64,000 bases of DNA from Cytobacillus horneckiae (GCF_002835735.1 NZ_PISD01000013.1:1-64000), one strand, 5' to 3'. Counted from the first letter of the stretch, positions 45,382 through 54,781 are shown. The notes: generated by a model not told the origin, from the letters alone. Numbers and translations are program-made.

Positions 45382-45431
45382 CAGTTGAACTGCATTATGT
45401 TATTATTAAGTTGAACTATATAGCTGAACTG
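45382..45431. promoter_or_regulatory. PadR operator array and promoter
   Basis: There are three palindromic sites of the AGTTnAACT kind: CAGTTGAACTG (45382-45392), AGTTGAACT (45409-45417) and AGCTGAACTG (45422-45431). They overlap a promoter with TTGACT at 45373-45378 and an AT-rich -10 near 45397. The PadR gene starts 17 bases after the last site. Confidence 0.72.
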
Positions 45432-45447
45432 AATAGAGGGTGAGGAT

Positions 45448-45765
45448 ATGAAACATAAATTATTACCGTTGTCTGAAACTATGCATTATATTTTATTAGC
45501 TCTGCGTGAGCCACTCCATGGCTATGCCGTAATGCAGAAGATAGAAAAGATAAGTAACAGTACTGTTATTTTAGCAGCTGGAACATTATACGGTGCGATT
45601 GAAAACTTGAATAAGCATGGTTGGATTGAACCTGTTGGAGAGTCAGGTCGGAGAAAAGTTTATATGATAACTGCAGATGGAAGAGCCATTTTGAAAATGG
45701 AACAAAACAGGTTATTGCATATTTTATCCCTGTACGAAGGAAGTGAATTCAATGAAGAAATTTAA
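45448..45765 (+). CDS. PadR-family transcriptional regulator
   Basis: This 105-residue PadR winged-helix repressor contains SETMHYILLALREPLHGYAV then MQKIEKIS, then AAGTLYGAIENLNKHGWIEP and GRRKVYMITADGRAIL. The preceding operator array suggests autorepression. GGTGAGG precedes the ATG. The next gene overlaps its end by 14 bases, a fixed pairing seen for PadR and DUF2812 proteins. Confidence 0.92.
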   Translation: MKHKLLPLSETMHYILLALREPLHGYAVMQKIEKISNSTVILAAGTLYGAIENLNKHGWIEPVGESGRRKVYMITADGRAILKMEQNRLLHILSLYEGSEFNEEI

Positions 45766-46312
45766 GATGTTTTTTGATATTGAAAAACAGGAGCAATGGC
45801 TGAACGAGCAATTACAAAAAGGCTATCGTTGTACAAATATTAGTGGATTAGGAATATACACTTTCGAAAAAACTGACAAGAAATATGTAATGCGACTTGA
45901 TTATCAAGATTATTTACCTAAGAAAAAGTTCAAAGATTACAAAGGGATATATGAAGACTTCGGCTGGATTTATATAAATGGCCCCTGGCTTGGTGGAATT
46001 CGATATTGGCAAAAAGAAGATGATGATCAAAATGAAATCTTCTCGGATCGCCAATCAAAGGGTAATTATTATAAAAGATTAATGGGTTATTCATTTTGGT
46101 TGGGTATGCTGTGTTTAGCTTATTATTATATGCTTGATTCGGGGTTATATCATGAAGGTCTTTGGAGTATGAAAGGTTCATTATTCTGGAAGGCATTTTT
46201 ATTTGAAACTCCCTTTGTCCTTTTAAAGTTGTCTCCCGCACTTCTGGTTGTTTTTTTTGGTAGCAGTTTCTATAAAGCTTATCGAAAGTATTCAATGTTA
46301 AAAGTAAAATAA
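45752..46312 (+). CDS. DUF2812 membrane protein
   Basis: The 186-residue protein has an N-terminal cytoplasmic DUF2812 domain (FFDIEKQEQWLNEQLQKGYR then CTNISGLGIYTFEK, and RLDYQDYLP). Two or three membrane helices follow (SFWLGMLCLAYYYML, LLKLSPALLVVFFGSSF). The family nearly always sits behind a PadR gene; the mechanism is unknown, probably stress sensing at the membrane. The ATG at 45752 has AAGGAAGTG upstream, inside the PadR gene, so translation is coupled. Confidence 0.88.
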   Translation: MKKFKMFFDIEKQEQWLNEQLQKGYRCTNISGLGIYTFEKTDKKYVMRLDYQDYLPKKKFKDYKGIYEDFGWIYINGPWLGGIRYWQKEDDDQNEIFSDRQSKGNYYKRLMGYSFWLGMLCLAYYYMLDSGLYHEGLWSMKGSLFWKAFLFETPFVLLKLSPALLVVFFGSSFYKAYRKYSMLKVK

Positions 46313-46732
46313 TGGCAGGAGGTTAATTTTTTCTAGCGTCTCTAATCCCACATCTGACGGCGGGGGATTACCTTCTACCACGGCTACCTTTACCTTTAGT
46401 ATTCTAGAACCAAAATAAAAAGGTCAACCAATAAAGATTGGTTAACCTAATAATAAGAACGGGGGAGTTACCTCATTAACAGATAAATGGAGAGTCATAT
46501 TATACATGGTATTATGTGCTCTCGATTTACTTATTTAAAGCGCCTTGTTTGTTGAGGACTATATAATTTAACGCATTGGAAATTGTATAGGCAGCCTCTA
46601 AATCAATTCTTTAAAGTAAGGAATCCAAAAACATATATTTCATAATGGCTGTTGCAACTCCATTTTCTATATATTTTGCCCTTGCAAAAAATTCAATTGG
46701 AGGCTGTATTATTCTTGGATAGAATGGCAGGT
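46313..46732. other. intergenic region with terminator
   Basis: A clear hairpin at 46421-46448 (AGGTCAACCAAT with ATTGGTTAACCT) ends the PadR operon. The remaining 280 bases are AT-rich and show no gene. Confidence 0.55.
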
Positions 46733-47100
46733 TCAAACATGATAATCCTTAATCAAAAACTCTGTTACTATTTTAAGACTTGGTGTTATGTAACGTTTCC
46801 TCATGGTAAGTTTTATCATAGCTGACCCTTGTAAGGATGCAAAATAATAAAATGCCATTTCCGAAGCATTTTCTTGTTTAAACTGGCCAAGGTTCTGCCC
46901 CTTTTCGATTAATCGGATAGTTTGGTTAAACATCGCTTCACTTTGTTCGTTAAGATATTGAATTTGAGGAGAAGGGTCTTTCATCGTTGATGATTGGTTC
47001 ATAAGCATGAGTAGTTCTGCAAATGCATCATCTTTTTCAAAATCATTCTATATTTCCATCGTAAACTGTCGAATTAATTCAATTGGAGACTCATCGCTTT
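46733..47100 (-). pseudogene. TetR regulator, C-terminal remnant
   Basis: Reading on the minus strand from about 47100: ESPIELIRQFTMEI, one stop, NDFEKDDAFAELLMLMNQSS, then YLNEQSEAMFNQTIRLIEKG through FLIKDYHV. This is the helical ligand domain of a TetR protein. The helix-turn-helix is missing: its place is taken by a copy of the interspersed repeat (47117-47161). With a stop and no DNA-binding domain it is dead. Confidence 0.75.
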
Positions 47101-47116
47101 CACTTCAGAAAAATAC

Positions 47117-47161
47117 AGTCTCTTTTCTTATAGAACAAAATTGGCAGGTTATTTTAATAAG
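47117..47161 (+). repeat. interspersed repeat at the TetR truncation point
   Basis: CAGTCTCTTTTC, then TTATAGAACAAAATTGGCAG and GTTATTTTAATAAG. Plus orientation. It replaces the 5' part of the minus-strand TetR gene. The stretch 47162-47491 holds no further gene, only AT-rich promoter DNA. Confidence 0.65.
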
Positions 47162-47491
47162 TAGTATGTGACTTTCTTATTCAGTCATTAAGAAATACAA
47201 AAGAAAATTGATGTAATCTTAAACAATAACTAATAGAGTCATATTACGCTTAGAAAGTACTAAGGCTTTTATTTTCTTTAAACAAAAACAATAACTTTAT
47301 TATCGCAATAAATAAGATTCCCTTAAGTGATGAATTTTTATTACACAGACTGAAAAATATAAGGAAATGAGCTTTAGATGTAACATGTGTTAATATAAAG
47401 AAGAAATTTTTTCTTCAATATTTTACTCCTCTTCATTTGGAATGAAAAATCGAAGATGTTGAGTATATTCATTGATACACAGGAGGATTCA

Positions 47492-48184
47492 ATGTATAAA
47501 TTATTAATTGTTGAAGATGAAATGAATATCGCCAACACATTAAAGAATCATCTTGAAAAATACAACTATGATTGCTATATTGTAGTGGATTTTGAAAGGG
47601 TGCTCGATGTTTTTCAAGATTTCCAGCCACATCTTGTCATAATGGACATTAATCTTCCCGCCTTTGATGGCTATTATTGGTCTCGCAAAATCAGGCAGGC
47701 ATCAAATTGTCCCATTATGATTCTTTCAGCTCGTATGGAGGGGGTAGATCAAGTGTATGGTATTGAAAATGGGGCGGATGATTTCATAACAAAACCTTTT
47801 TTAATGGACGTAGTTCTCGCAAAAATAAATGGGCAAATCCGGCGAGTATACGGCGAATATGCGAAAGATTCGCAAACTCGAATTTTAAAAATGGGGAACA
47901 CGACTTTAAACTTGGATACTGTTCGATTATTCACACCTAAACACGAGATAATATTGTCACTAAAGGAACTTCAATTATGTTCCATACTTTTAGAGGCATT
48001 TCCGAATGTTGTGACACGACAGCAACTACTGGCAGCGATTTGGGATGACGAGGCATTTGTCGAGGAAAATACGCTTACAGTCAATATTGTCCGATTACGA
48101 AAGAAGTTAGAAGCTATTCATTCATCATTAGAAATCTCAACTATTAGAGGAATCGGCTATCAATTAACGGAGAGAAGCTTATGA
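47492..48184 (+). CDS. OmpR-type response regulator, BceR-like
   Basis: The 230-residue regulator has a receiver domain (acidic pocket E8, D9; phosphorylation site D52 in LVIMDINLP; K101 in FITKPF) and a winged-helix DNA-binding domain ending KLEAIHSSLEISTIRGIGYQ. The first gene of a BceRSAB-type set, it should activate the ABC genes when bacitracin-like peptides are sensed. The ATG at 47492 lies nine bases after CAGGAGG, so the longer frame is discarded. Its end overlaps the kinase gene by four bases. Confidence 0.94.
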   Translation: MYKLLIVEDEMNIANTLKNHLEKYNYDCYIVVDFERVLDVFQDFQPHLVIMDINLPAFDGYYWSRKIRQASNCPIMILSARMEGVDQVYGIENGADDFITKPFLMDVVLAKINGQIRRVYGEYAKDSQTRILKMGNTTLNLDTVRLFTPKHEIILSLKELQLCSILLEAFPNVVTRQQLLAAIWDDEAFVEENTLTVNIVRLRKKLEAIHSSLEISTIRGIGYQLTERSL

Positions 48185-49176
48185 GGCTTTTTTTACGTGA
48201 TCACTTAAGCTTTATGATACTTTATATCATTACGTTTATTTGCCTGCCTATTGTTATTCATCGCCTAGATGGCCTCGATAATCATTATGCCTACTTTATC
48301 TTTTTAGCTATAACCTTACTAGCCATTCTTCTTTTCTTCCGTTATGTTCGACGCAAAAAAATGTATGCACATATGAATGGAAAGACCTTAGGGACAGGTT
48401 ATTTTCTGATTCATCAGCCCATTGCTCCCATTGAAAAGGCATATGCGGACCAAATGCAATCAATTCAGTCTCTTCTGCTTACAAAGGAGGGTGAACACAA
48501 GGATTTCTTACAAGAACAGCAATTAATGATTTCCCAAACTGTTCATCAAATGAAAACCCCCCTTTCTGTTGTTCAATTGCTTATACAAGCAAATCAATTG
48601 AAAGAAACGAGCTTACTTCTTGAATGGCAAAAGGTAAAAAAAGAATGCGATAAATTGAACTTCTCTTTAAATCAGTTATTAACATATAGCCGATCCTCTA
48701 AACTATTAGCTGATATTAAGATTGAGCCGATTCACTTAAAGAGTATAGTCCATGAAGTGACTAACGATTTAAAGGACTATTTTATTGAGAAAGAAGTATA
48801 TCCAAAAAGCAAAATTGGGGAAAATATTATAATCTTTTCTGATCGTAAATGGCTAAAAGTTGTTATTTACCAGCTATTAAGTAATGCTGTCAAATATGGA
48901 GAAAAGCAATCTTCCGTTTTAATTCATTATGAAAATGGTCAGTTACGGATCAAAAACAATGGAGAAGTAATACCTGAAAGTGAAATAAACCGTGTATTTG
49001 AATTGTTTTACACAGGTACGAAAGGTCGCATTAAGGGTGAAGCGACTGGCATCGGACTGTTCTTAGTCAAAAAAATATTATCTACATTAAATCATCCATA
49101 CAAGTTATCTTCTGCTGATAATGTAACGATCTTTTCTATTGATTTTTCCAAAAGTATCGAAACGGCTGCCAAATAA
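48181..49176 (+). CDS. intramembrane-sensing histidine kinase, BceS-like
   Basis: The 331-residue kinase has two membrane helices at about 11-27 and 37-54, separated by a very short outside loop (HRLDGLDNHYA), so it cannot bind a ligand itself. The dimerisation histidine is H122 in SQTVHQMKTPLSVV. The ATPase part shows LLSNAVKYGE (N box) and GEATGIGLFLVKK (G2 box). In Bce systems the ABC transporter is the sensor and passes the signal to this kinase. It overlaps the regulator gene (ATGA). Confidence 0.94.
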   Translation: MRLFLRDHLSFMILYIITFICLPIVIHRLDGLDNHYAYFIFLAITLLAILLFFRYVRRKKMYAHMNGKTLGTGYFLIHQPIAPIEKAYADQMQSIQSLLLTKEGEHKDFLQEQQLMISQTVHQMKTPLSVVQLLIQANQLKETSLLLEWQKVKKECDKLNFSLNQLLTYSRSSKLLADIKIEPIHLKSIVHEVTNDLKDYFIEKEVYPKSKIGENIIIFSDRKWLKVVIYQLLSNAVKYGEKQSSVLIHYENGQLRIKNNGEVIPESEINRVFELFYTGTKGRIKGEATGIGLFLVKKILSTLNHPYKLSSADNVTIFSIDFSKSIETAAK

Positions 49177-49192
49177 GGCAGCCGTTTTTTTG
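49162..49192 (+). terminator. terminator between kinase and ABC genes
   Basis: ACGGCTGCC pairs with GGCAGCCGT, then TTTTTT. It overlaps the kinase stop, so the ABC genes need their own promoter. Confidence 0.9.
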
Positions 49193-49196
49193 CATA

Positions 49197-49210
49197 TGAC
49201 AAATTTGTCA
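49197..49210. promoter_or_regulatory. BceR-type operator before the ABC genes
   Basis: TGACAAATTTGTCA is a perfect 14-bp palindrome, followed by a TATTGCTGTCATG half-site. A -10 (TATACT) is at 49255-49260 without a good -35, which fits activator-dependent expression. The ABC gene starts 86 bases after the palindrome. Confidence 0.82.
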
Positions 49211-49295
49211 TATTGCTGTCATGTTCAAAGATTTTCTGAGGAGAAAGGTTTGACTATACTAAATGTATCAAAGGACATAAAGGAGCGAAAAATCA

Positions 49296-50057
49296 GTGAC
49301 AAAAACAATTTTAAATGTAAAACAACTTCAAAAGGAATATACAGGGGAAATCACATATAAGGCATTAAAAGGCATCGATTTTCATTTAGGTAAGAAAGAA
49401 TTTGTTGCGGTGATGGGCCCATCCGGTAGTGGGAAAACTACTTTTCTTAACTGCATATCTACCATTGATCGGCCTACTAATGGTTCAATTTTAATCAAAT
49501 CAAAAAATCCATATGAATTAAATGATGATGAACTAGCAAAGTTTAGACGTACAGAATTAGGTTTTGTTTTTCAAGATTTTAATCTTGTTCATACATTAAC
49601 AGTTGAGGAGAATATTTTATTACCTTTGACTCTTGACTCCGTCAATGAGAAAGAAATGAATGAGAGTTTAGAGAAAGTTGTCAACTTTTTAGGGATTAGG
49701 GAAATATTAAAAAAACGAACATTTGAAATTTCTGGTGGGCAGAAGCAACGTGTTGCGATTGCAAGAGCTGTAATTCATGAACCTAATTTATTATTAGCAG
49801 ATGAACCGACTGGAAACTTGGACTCGAAATCGGTAAATAGTGTCATGACATTATTTGAATCGATTAATAAAACCTTTAATACAGCTATATTAATGGTGAC
49901 ACATGATGCCTACGTTGCTAGTTTTGCACACCGTGTTATCTTCATAAAAGATGGTGGTCTTTATAATGAAATACATCGGGGGAAAAACAAAAAGCAATTT
50001 TACCAAGAAATTATGGACACACTCACATTTTTAGGTGGTGGTCAGCATGAATTTTAA
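49296..50057 (+). CDS. ABC transporter ATP-binding protein, BceA-like
   Basis: This 253-residue MacB-type ABC ATPase has Walker A GPSGSGKTT (41-49), the signature ISGGQKQRVAIARA and Walker B LLLADEPTGNLDS. In the Bce family this subunit energises recognition and release of cell-wall-active peptides. The start is a GTG at 49296 with AAAGGAGC upstream. It ends inside the start region of the permease gene, so the two are coupled. Confidence 0.93.
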   Translation: MTKTILNVKQLQKEYTGEITYKALKGIDFHLGKKEFVAVMGPSGSGKTTFLNCISTIDRPTNGSILIKSKNPYELNDDELAKFRRTELGFVFQDFNLVHTLTVEENILLPLTLDSVNEKEMNESLEKVVNFLGIREILKKRTFEISGGQKQRVAIARAVIHEPNLLLADEPTGNLDSKSVNSVMTLFESINKTFNTAILMVTHDAYVASFAHRVIFIKDGGLYNEIHRGKNKKQFYQEIMDTLTFLGGGQHEF

Positions 50058-51891
50058 TCATATAGTTGTTCAAAACATCTTACGAGATAAATCAACATAC
50101 ATTTCCTATTTTTTGAGCAGTGTGTTTTCCATATTAGTTTTTTTCTTATTTTCGACTACAGCTTTTCATCCAATGATGGCGGAATTGGACACGACAAGTA
50201 CGCTAGGAATGACAATGATGCTGGCTAGCTTTTTTATTTATATTTTTTCTTTTGTCTTTATCATCTATTCCCTATTCGCTTTTTTGAAAAAGAAAACTAA
50301 AACGCTTGGCGTCTTTATGATAACTGGTGCTTCCATGAGACAAATCCGCAAGATGGTTTTTAGAGAAAATATGCTCATTGCTGGTGCAGCGATTATTACA
50401 GCAATTGCGATTGGGTTTGTTATTGCGCCATTATTTTTAATGGTTACCAAAAAGGTATTACGTGCGGAAAGCTTTGGTATGTATGTCCCAATCCCATCTA
50501 TTTTACTAACGATTGTTTTATTTACTCTTTTATTCTTGATTGTTTCTAAATTTATGACACGCTTGATTAAAAAAGAAGAAATTGTCAAACTGTTAAAAGC
50601 AGATATTACACAGGAAAAGTTGATTGTACCTGCACCATTTAAAATGATACTATCCAATATTTTGAGTGTATTCTTACTCATTTCTATTATAAAGGAAATG
50701 AATTGGGTGAAATCTTTTGAAACGGTCAGTTACATTGCGTTGTTTATCAGTTTTTTATTTGCAATTTATTACACAATCACACAAGGAACGTTATTAGCCA
50801 TTCGTGTATGGCAAAGACGGACATCGTATCTTAGAAAGACAAATATGCTCTTTGTTTCTAACTTAAAGGCTAAAGGGCGTTCCCATGCTCATATTATTTA
50901 TTTATTAACAGTATTACTGTTAGGTGTCTTTGTATGTACGAGTGTTCTATATAGCTCTTATTACAATGTGAAAGAAAAAACAGAAGCACTATATCCTTAT
51001 AGTTTCCAATATACTTCTCTCCCTGATAATACATCGGAAGTTGAGAAAGATATTACATTTATTGAATCGACATTAGACAAGGTAGGTAAGTATGATGCAT
51101 ACTATTTAGCCTTTAAAACTGACGAAGAGCGCAGGATTGGTTTTATGTCCGTTTCGGATTTCAATGAGCTTGGCCAGCATAAGCCAATAACGCTAAGCAA
51201 TAATGAGTATTATGTTGTAGCTGGTAATGAAGGTGTGCGTCCAAATACGGAAGACATTCATGGTTACCCGTTTGGCATCCTTGAATATGCGGGTTTAGAA
51301 GAACAAAATATTTTATCAACTGGATTACAAAATGTTTTTTATATCATCCCTGATAAAGTATATGAAACAATTGAATATCCAGTCTATAAAGTATTTGCCT
51401 ATGAACTGGATAAGTGGACAAACAAGATCAATGTGGCTAATACCATTTTGTCAGAGGTTTCTACAGAACCTGGTATGCACTTAATGGCTTCTAAAATTGA
51501 CTTATATGATGCGGAGAAGTTTGTAAAAAGCATCATGTTCTTTATTGGCTTTATGCTTAGCCTGATCTTTATGAGCGCTGCGATGAGTATTCTTTATTTT
51601 TACCTCCAAACATCACTGGAAGGAGAAAAGGAAAAATATGCAGGCATTCGGAAAATCGGCTTCTCTGTTAAAGAGTTAGCATCTGTTGTGACAAAAGAGC
51701 TGGCTACTTTAACTTTTATCCCGTTTACAATTGCAGCCTTAATTTTATTAGCAACGATGTTCATCATCCGCAACTATATTTCATCGGCATTTTATCAATT
51801 AACGGCAATTGGATTAGGTATATTTTTATTTCTGTTTATTATAAGCTTTTTCATCATTCGGAGGGCTTATTTAAATAAACTTGTGGATTAA
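50047..51891 (+). CDS. ABC transporter permease, BceB-like
   Basis: This 614-residue FtsX/MacB-type permease has ten predicted helices (the first at YISYFLSSVFSILVFFLFST) and a single large external domain of about 200 residues between helices 7 and 8 (around KEKTEALYPYSFQYTSLPD to AEKFVKS). This is the hallmark of Bce-type peptide-sensing permeases. Its ATG at 50047 follows AGGTGG inside the ATPase gene and overlaps that gene by 11 bases. It should detect and detoxify a bacitracin- or lantibiotic-like peptide and control the kinase. Confidence 0.93.
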   Translation: MNFNHIVVQNILRDKSTYISYFLSSVFSILVFFLFSTTAFHPMMAELDTTSTLGMTMMLASFFIYIFSFVFIIYSLFAFLKKKTKTLGVFMITGASMRQIRKMVFRENMLIAGAAIITAIAIGFVIAPLFLMVTKKVLRAESFGMYVPIPSILLTIVLFTLLFLIVSKFMTRLIKKEEIVKLLKADITQEKLIVPAPFKMILSNILSVFLLISIIKEMNWVKSFETVSYIALFISFLFAIYYTITQGTLLAIRVWQRRTSYLRKTNMLFVSNLKAKGRSHAHIIYLLTVLLLGVFVCTSVLYSSYYNVKEKTEALYPYSFQYTSLPDNTSEVEKDITFIESTLDKVGKYDAYYLAFKTDEERRIGFMSVSDFNELGQHKPITLSNNEYYVVAGNEGVRPNTEDIHGYPFGILEYAGLEEQNILSTGLQNVFYIIPDKVYETIEYPVYKVFAYELDKWTNKINVANTILSEVSTEPGMHLMASKIDLYDAEKFVKSIMFFIGFMLSLIFMSAAMSILYFYLQTSLEGEKEKYAGIRKIGFSVKELASVVTKELATLTFIPFTIAALILLATMFIIRNYISSAFYQLTAIGLGIFLFLFIISFFIIRRAYLNKLVD

Positions 51892-52158
51892 CAATGCCCG
51901 ATTTTGGCTAGTAAAAAGCAAAACTAAGGATAATATTTTCATATTGCTGATCTTTCTAAAATATGGATTTAAATGGCTGTATGTAGAAAAATTATATTCT
52001 TTAATGAAATCTATTGCAAAATAGAAAGTTACTAAATCCATTTTTATAGATAATGATGGGCGTCAGCATATAAAGCTGGCGCTTTTAGTCTGTTTTAGGG
52101 GTGGACGCATTGTTCCACTGTCCATCCAAATTTGACAAATGTGGCTACCCTTTTATAG
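51892..52158. other. region downstream of the Bce module
   Basis: There is no gene. A hairpin at 52060-52082 (GCGTCAGC with GCTGGCGC, then TTTTAG) is the likely terminator of the ABC genes. Confidence 0.6.
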
Positions 52159-52257
52159 AAATTGTGAAATAATGTACTAAAGCTAAAGGGGGCAATACTT
52201 GATTAATGGTTTTGTTCCTTTCTTATGTCACATAAGTGGCAGTTTTGTTGAATAAGG
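52159..52257 (+). repeat. interspersed repeat, near-twin of 42900-42992
   Basis: AAATTGTGAAATAATGTACT, AAAGCTAAAGGGGGCAATAC, TTGATTAATGGTTTTGTTCC then TTTCTTATGTCACATAAG, TGGCAGTTTTGTTGAATAAG. The inner stem region CAATACTTGATTAATGG is the same as in the 42.9 kb copy. Plus orientation. Confidence 0.85.
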
Positions 52258-52319
52258 TTATGATATTATTAATGCTAAAAATAGGAGTTGGAAATCATAT
52301 TTTAAAGGAGGTTACGATA

Positions 52320-52535
52320 ATGAATCAAGAAACTACGGTATTAGATAGTATGTTACAAAAAATTGATCAATTAAATGAAGAAGAAGCGAAAGCCTTTTTG
52401 AAATTAATATATACAAGAATAAATATTTACGAAAAAGGAAATGGGAATTATCTAGCTGAAAAATTAATTAAAGATATTTCAAATGTTTTTACAAAGATAC
52501 CTGAAGCAACGCAAATTAGAGTAGGTAAGAAATAG
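52320..52535 (+). CDS. small acidic-helical hypothetical protein
   Basis: The 71-residue protein is predicted helical (LDSMLQKIDQLNEEEAKAFL, then KLIYTRI), with no signal or membrane segment. AAAGGAGG precedes the ATG at 52320, so it is very probably translated; the longer frame begins in the repeat. No family is recognised. The helix with DQLNEEEAKAFLK resembles small regulatory or antitoxin-like proteins, but no toxin is adjacent. Confidence 0.6.
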   Translation: MNQETTVLDSMLQKIDQLNEEEAKAFLKLIYTRINIYEKGNGNYLAEKLIKDISNVFTKIPEATQIRVGKK

Positions 52536-52551
52536 TTGATTCTAGCTAATT

Positions 52552-52586
52552 TATCTTTGCCTATAGAGGCAGTATAGTTTAAGTGA
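52552..52586 (+). repeat. worn copy of the interspersed repeat
   Basis: TTATCTTTGCCTATAGAGGC then AGTATAGTTTAAGTG. Only the tail and right arm can be recognised. Confidence 0.5.
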
Positions 52587-52719
52587 AAGTATTCACAAAT
52601 GGATATTTCTATTTATTTATAGTTAAGCATAAGTTAAGGCATCTAGTTAATAAACCTGGAGGCCTAATTTTGTATGGATATACAAATTACATTGGAATCA
52701 AAAGGTGAAAAAATAGCGC

Positions 52720-53628
52720 TTATACGGTCTTATTTTTATCCTCTATAGCTAAAACATCTCTTGCTGCTTCTATGAAAGATAATATGATGGGGGAAATCCA
52801 CTTGTCTTTATGCCATAACATTTGTGTATAAACATGTAAATCTGGATTTTGCCATGGAAGAGTAACAAGATCACCTCGTTCAACTTCGGCTTCCACTGTT
52901 ATTTCAGGAAGAAAGGCAATACCAATTCCCGTAATGGCACATTGTTTAATGGCTTCAGCATTTTGAAACTCTAAATAAGTAATTGTATCAATGCCCTTCT
53001 TCTCAAAAGACTGGTCAAACATTGTTCGATAAGTACAACCTTTTTCATTAACGAGAAACACTTCCCCGTGAAAATCTTCTTCCTTTAAAACAGTAAGCTT
53101 CGCTAGATGATGATCTGGAGAGACGAAAAAACGGAAAGTTTCTTCCAGCAGTTGTTCCACTTCAAGTCCTGTTGAAAGAATTGGTTCATCCAGCATAAAA
53201 ACTACATCCGCCGTTCCCTCAAAGAGAGTTTGCTTGAGTTGCAAATTTGGAACAGAGCGGAAGATGAGACGAACTCCTGGATTGCGTGAACGAAATAGCT
53301 TAAAGACAAGTGGAAGCCGATAGGCGCAAAGAACTTCGTTGGCACTTATTGTTAGGGTGCCGCTTAGATTTCCCTTGTCTTGAACAGCACCGCGAGCTTC
53401 TTCCAATTTGTCTAAAATACTTTGGACATGAGTTAAAAAGTGTTCACCTGCAGTAGTGAGAACTAGTTGTTTACCTAATCGGTCAAAGAGCCGGACACCA
53501 AGCTCTTCCTCCAATGCTTTAATTTGCATTGTAACGTTAGAGGGCACATAATTCAGCGCTTCGGCAGCCCGACTGAAATTTAACGTTGAAGCAACTGTGT
53601 GGAAGGTTTTTAGCTGACGCAATTCCAT
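52720..53628 (-). CDS. LysR-family transcriptional regulator
   Basis: This 302-residue LTTR has the winged helix MELRQLKTFHTVASTLNFSR then AAEALNYVPSNVTMQIKALE, and a substrate-binding domain from about residue 90 (GTLTISANEVLCAYRLPLV). The ATG at 53628 follows AAAGGAGAG; the longer frame is rejected. It is divergent from a MetX-like hydrolase gene with 136 bases between, so it probably controls that gene. The effector is unknown. Confidence 0.9.
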   Translation of the reverse strand: MELRQLKTFHTVASTLNFSRAAEALNYVPSNVTMQIKALEEELGVRLFDRLGKQLVLTTAGEHFLTHVQSILDKLEEARGAVQDKGNLSGTLTISANEVLCAYRLPLVFKLFRSRNPGVRLIFRSVPNLQLKQTLFEGTADVVFMLDEPILSTGLEVEQLLEETFRFFVSPDHHLAKLTVLKEEDFHGEVFLVNEKGCTYRTMFDQSFEKKGIDTITYLEFQNAEAIKQCAITGIGIAFLPEITVEAEVERGDLVTLPWQNPDLHVYTQMLWHKDKWISPIILSFIEAARDVLAIEDKNKTV

Positions 53629-53764
53629 TATACTCTCTCCTTTTGGTTTCAAAATTATTGAAGACTACTTTGAATTTTGTTCACTTTTCTTGAGATTACC
53701 ATAGGGTCTATACTGTTAACAAGCAATCATTTAATGGTTTCACATTGAAGGGAGAGTTCATTAT

Positions 53765-54781
53765 ATGACTTATGAGATTTTTGATTTAGGTAATGTAACT
53801 TTACAATCTGGAGTGATGTTACAAAGCGCTTTTCTTGCTTATAAGACTTATGGGAGATTGAATGAAAAGAAGGATAATGTCATCGTCTATCCAACTGCTT
53901 TTGGCGACCAACATGTTCAGAATGAATGGCTGATTGGAAAAGACATGGCGTTAGATCCGGAGAAATATTTCATTATTGTCCCAAACTTACTTGGAAACGG
54001 ATTATCTTCTTCACCCAGTAACATGCCTCCCCCATTTGACAAAGCTAATTTTCCGCAGATAACCATCTATGATAACGTTGCATTCCAATATCGGCTGGTT
54101 ACTGAAAAATTTGGCATTCAAAAGATTGCCCTTGTAGTTGGATGGTCAATGGGAGGTATTCAAGCATTTCAATGGGGGGCAAGTTATCCTGACATGGTGG
54201 AACGTATTGCCCCTTTTTGCGGAGGTGCAAAGACTTGGCCACAAACGTATGTGGTCCTGGACGGAATGAAAGCTGCTCTCATGGCTGCAATTACCTTCGA
54301 TGCAAGTAAAATAAACCAGCTGACCTCTGCAGACATGCGCAGCGTTGGTCGTGTCTATGCAGGCTGGGGCCTATCGCAGGCATATTACGGAGAGGAACTT
54401 TATCGTGATTTGGGATTTGACTCATTAGAAGATTTTGCAACTGGCTTGTGGGAAACAAGCTTTATGAAAATGGATCCACACAATGTGCTCGCCATGTTAT
54501 GGACAGGACAAAATGCAGATATTAGTGCAAACCCGGTATATCACGGAGATTTCGATGTGGCGCTTAAAAGCATTAAGGCTCTAGCCTGCATCATGCCAGG
54601 AAGCACGGATTTATTCTGTACGACAGAAGATAACCAATATGAGGCTAAGCTTATACCTCATGCAGTTTTAAATCCTATCGAATCGATTTGGGGCCATTTT
54701 GCTGGTCGCGGAATAAATAGTGATGATAATAAATTCATTGATGATAGCCTTAAACGTTTGCTGGCACCTAATACTAATTGA
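53765..54781 (+). CDS. alpha/beta hydrolase, MetX-like
   Basis: This 338-residue alpha/beta hydrolase of the homoserine O-acetyltransferase group opens LQSAFLAYKTYGRLNEKKDN, has the nucleophile Ser in VVGWSMGG, the acid in MPGSTDLFCTTED and the base His in SIWGHFAGRG. The classical MetX residues around the nucleophile (G-x-S-M-G-G) fit. However, the charged RGxD-type homoserine-contacting loops of true MetX enzymes were not evident, so a general acyltransferase or hydrolase is as likely. It is divergent from a LysR regulator. GGGAGAG lies upstream of the ATG. Confidence 0.85.
   Translation: MTYEIFDLGNVTLQSGVMLQSAFLAYKTYGRLNEKKDNVIVYPTAFGDQHVQNEWLIGKDMALDPEKYFIIVPNLLGNGLSSSPSNMPPPFDKANFPQITIYDNVAFQYRLVTEKFGIQKIALVVGWSMGGIQAFQWGASYPDMVERIAPFCGGAKTWPQTYVVLDGMKAALMAAITFDASKINQLTSADMRSVGRVYAGWGLSQAYYGEELYRDLGFDSLEDFATGLWETSFMKMDPHNVLAMLWTGQNADISANPVYHGDFDVALKSIKALACIMPGSTDLFCTTEDNQYEAKLIPHAVLNPIESIWGHFAGRGINSDDNKFIDDSLKRLLAPNTN

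Noticed and set aside
53765-54781. Calling the hydrolase MetX (homoserine O-acetyltransferase)
   Set aside because: The fold and catalytic triad fit but homoserine-specific residues were not evident and no methionine genes are near.
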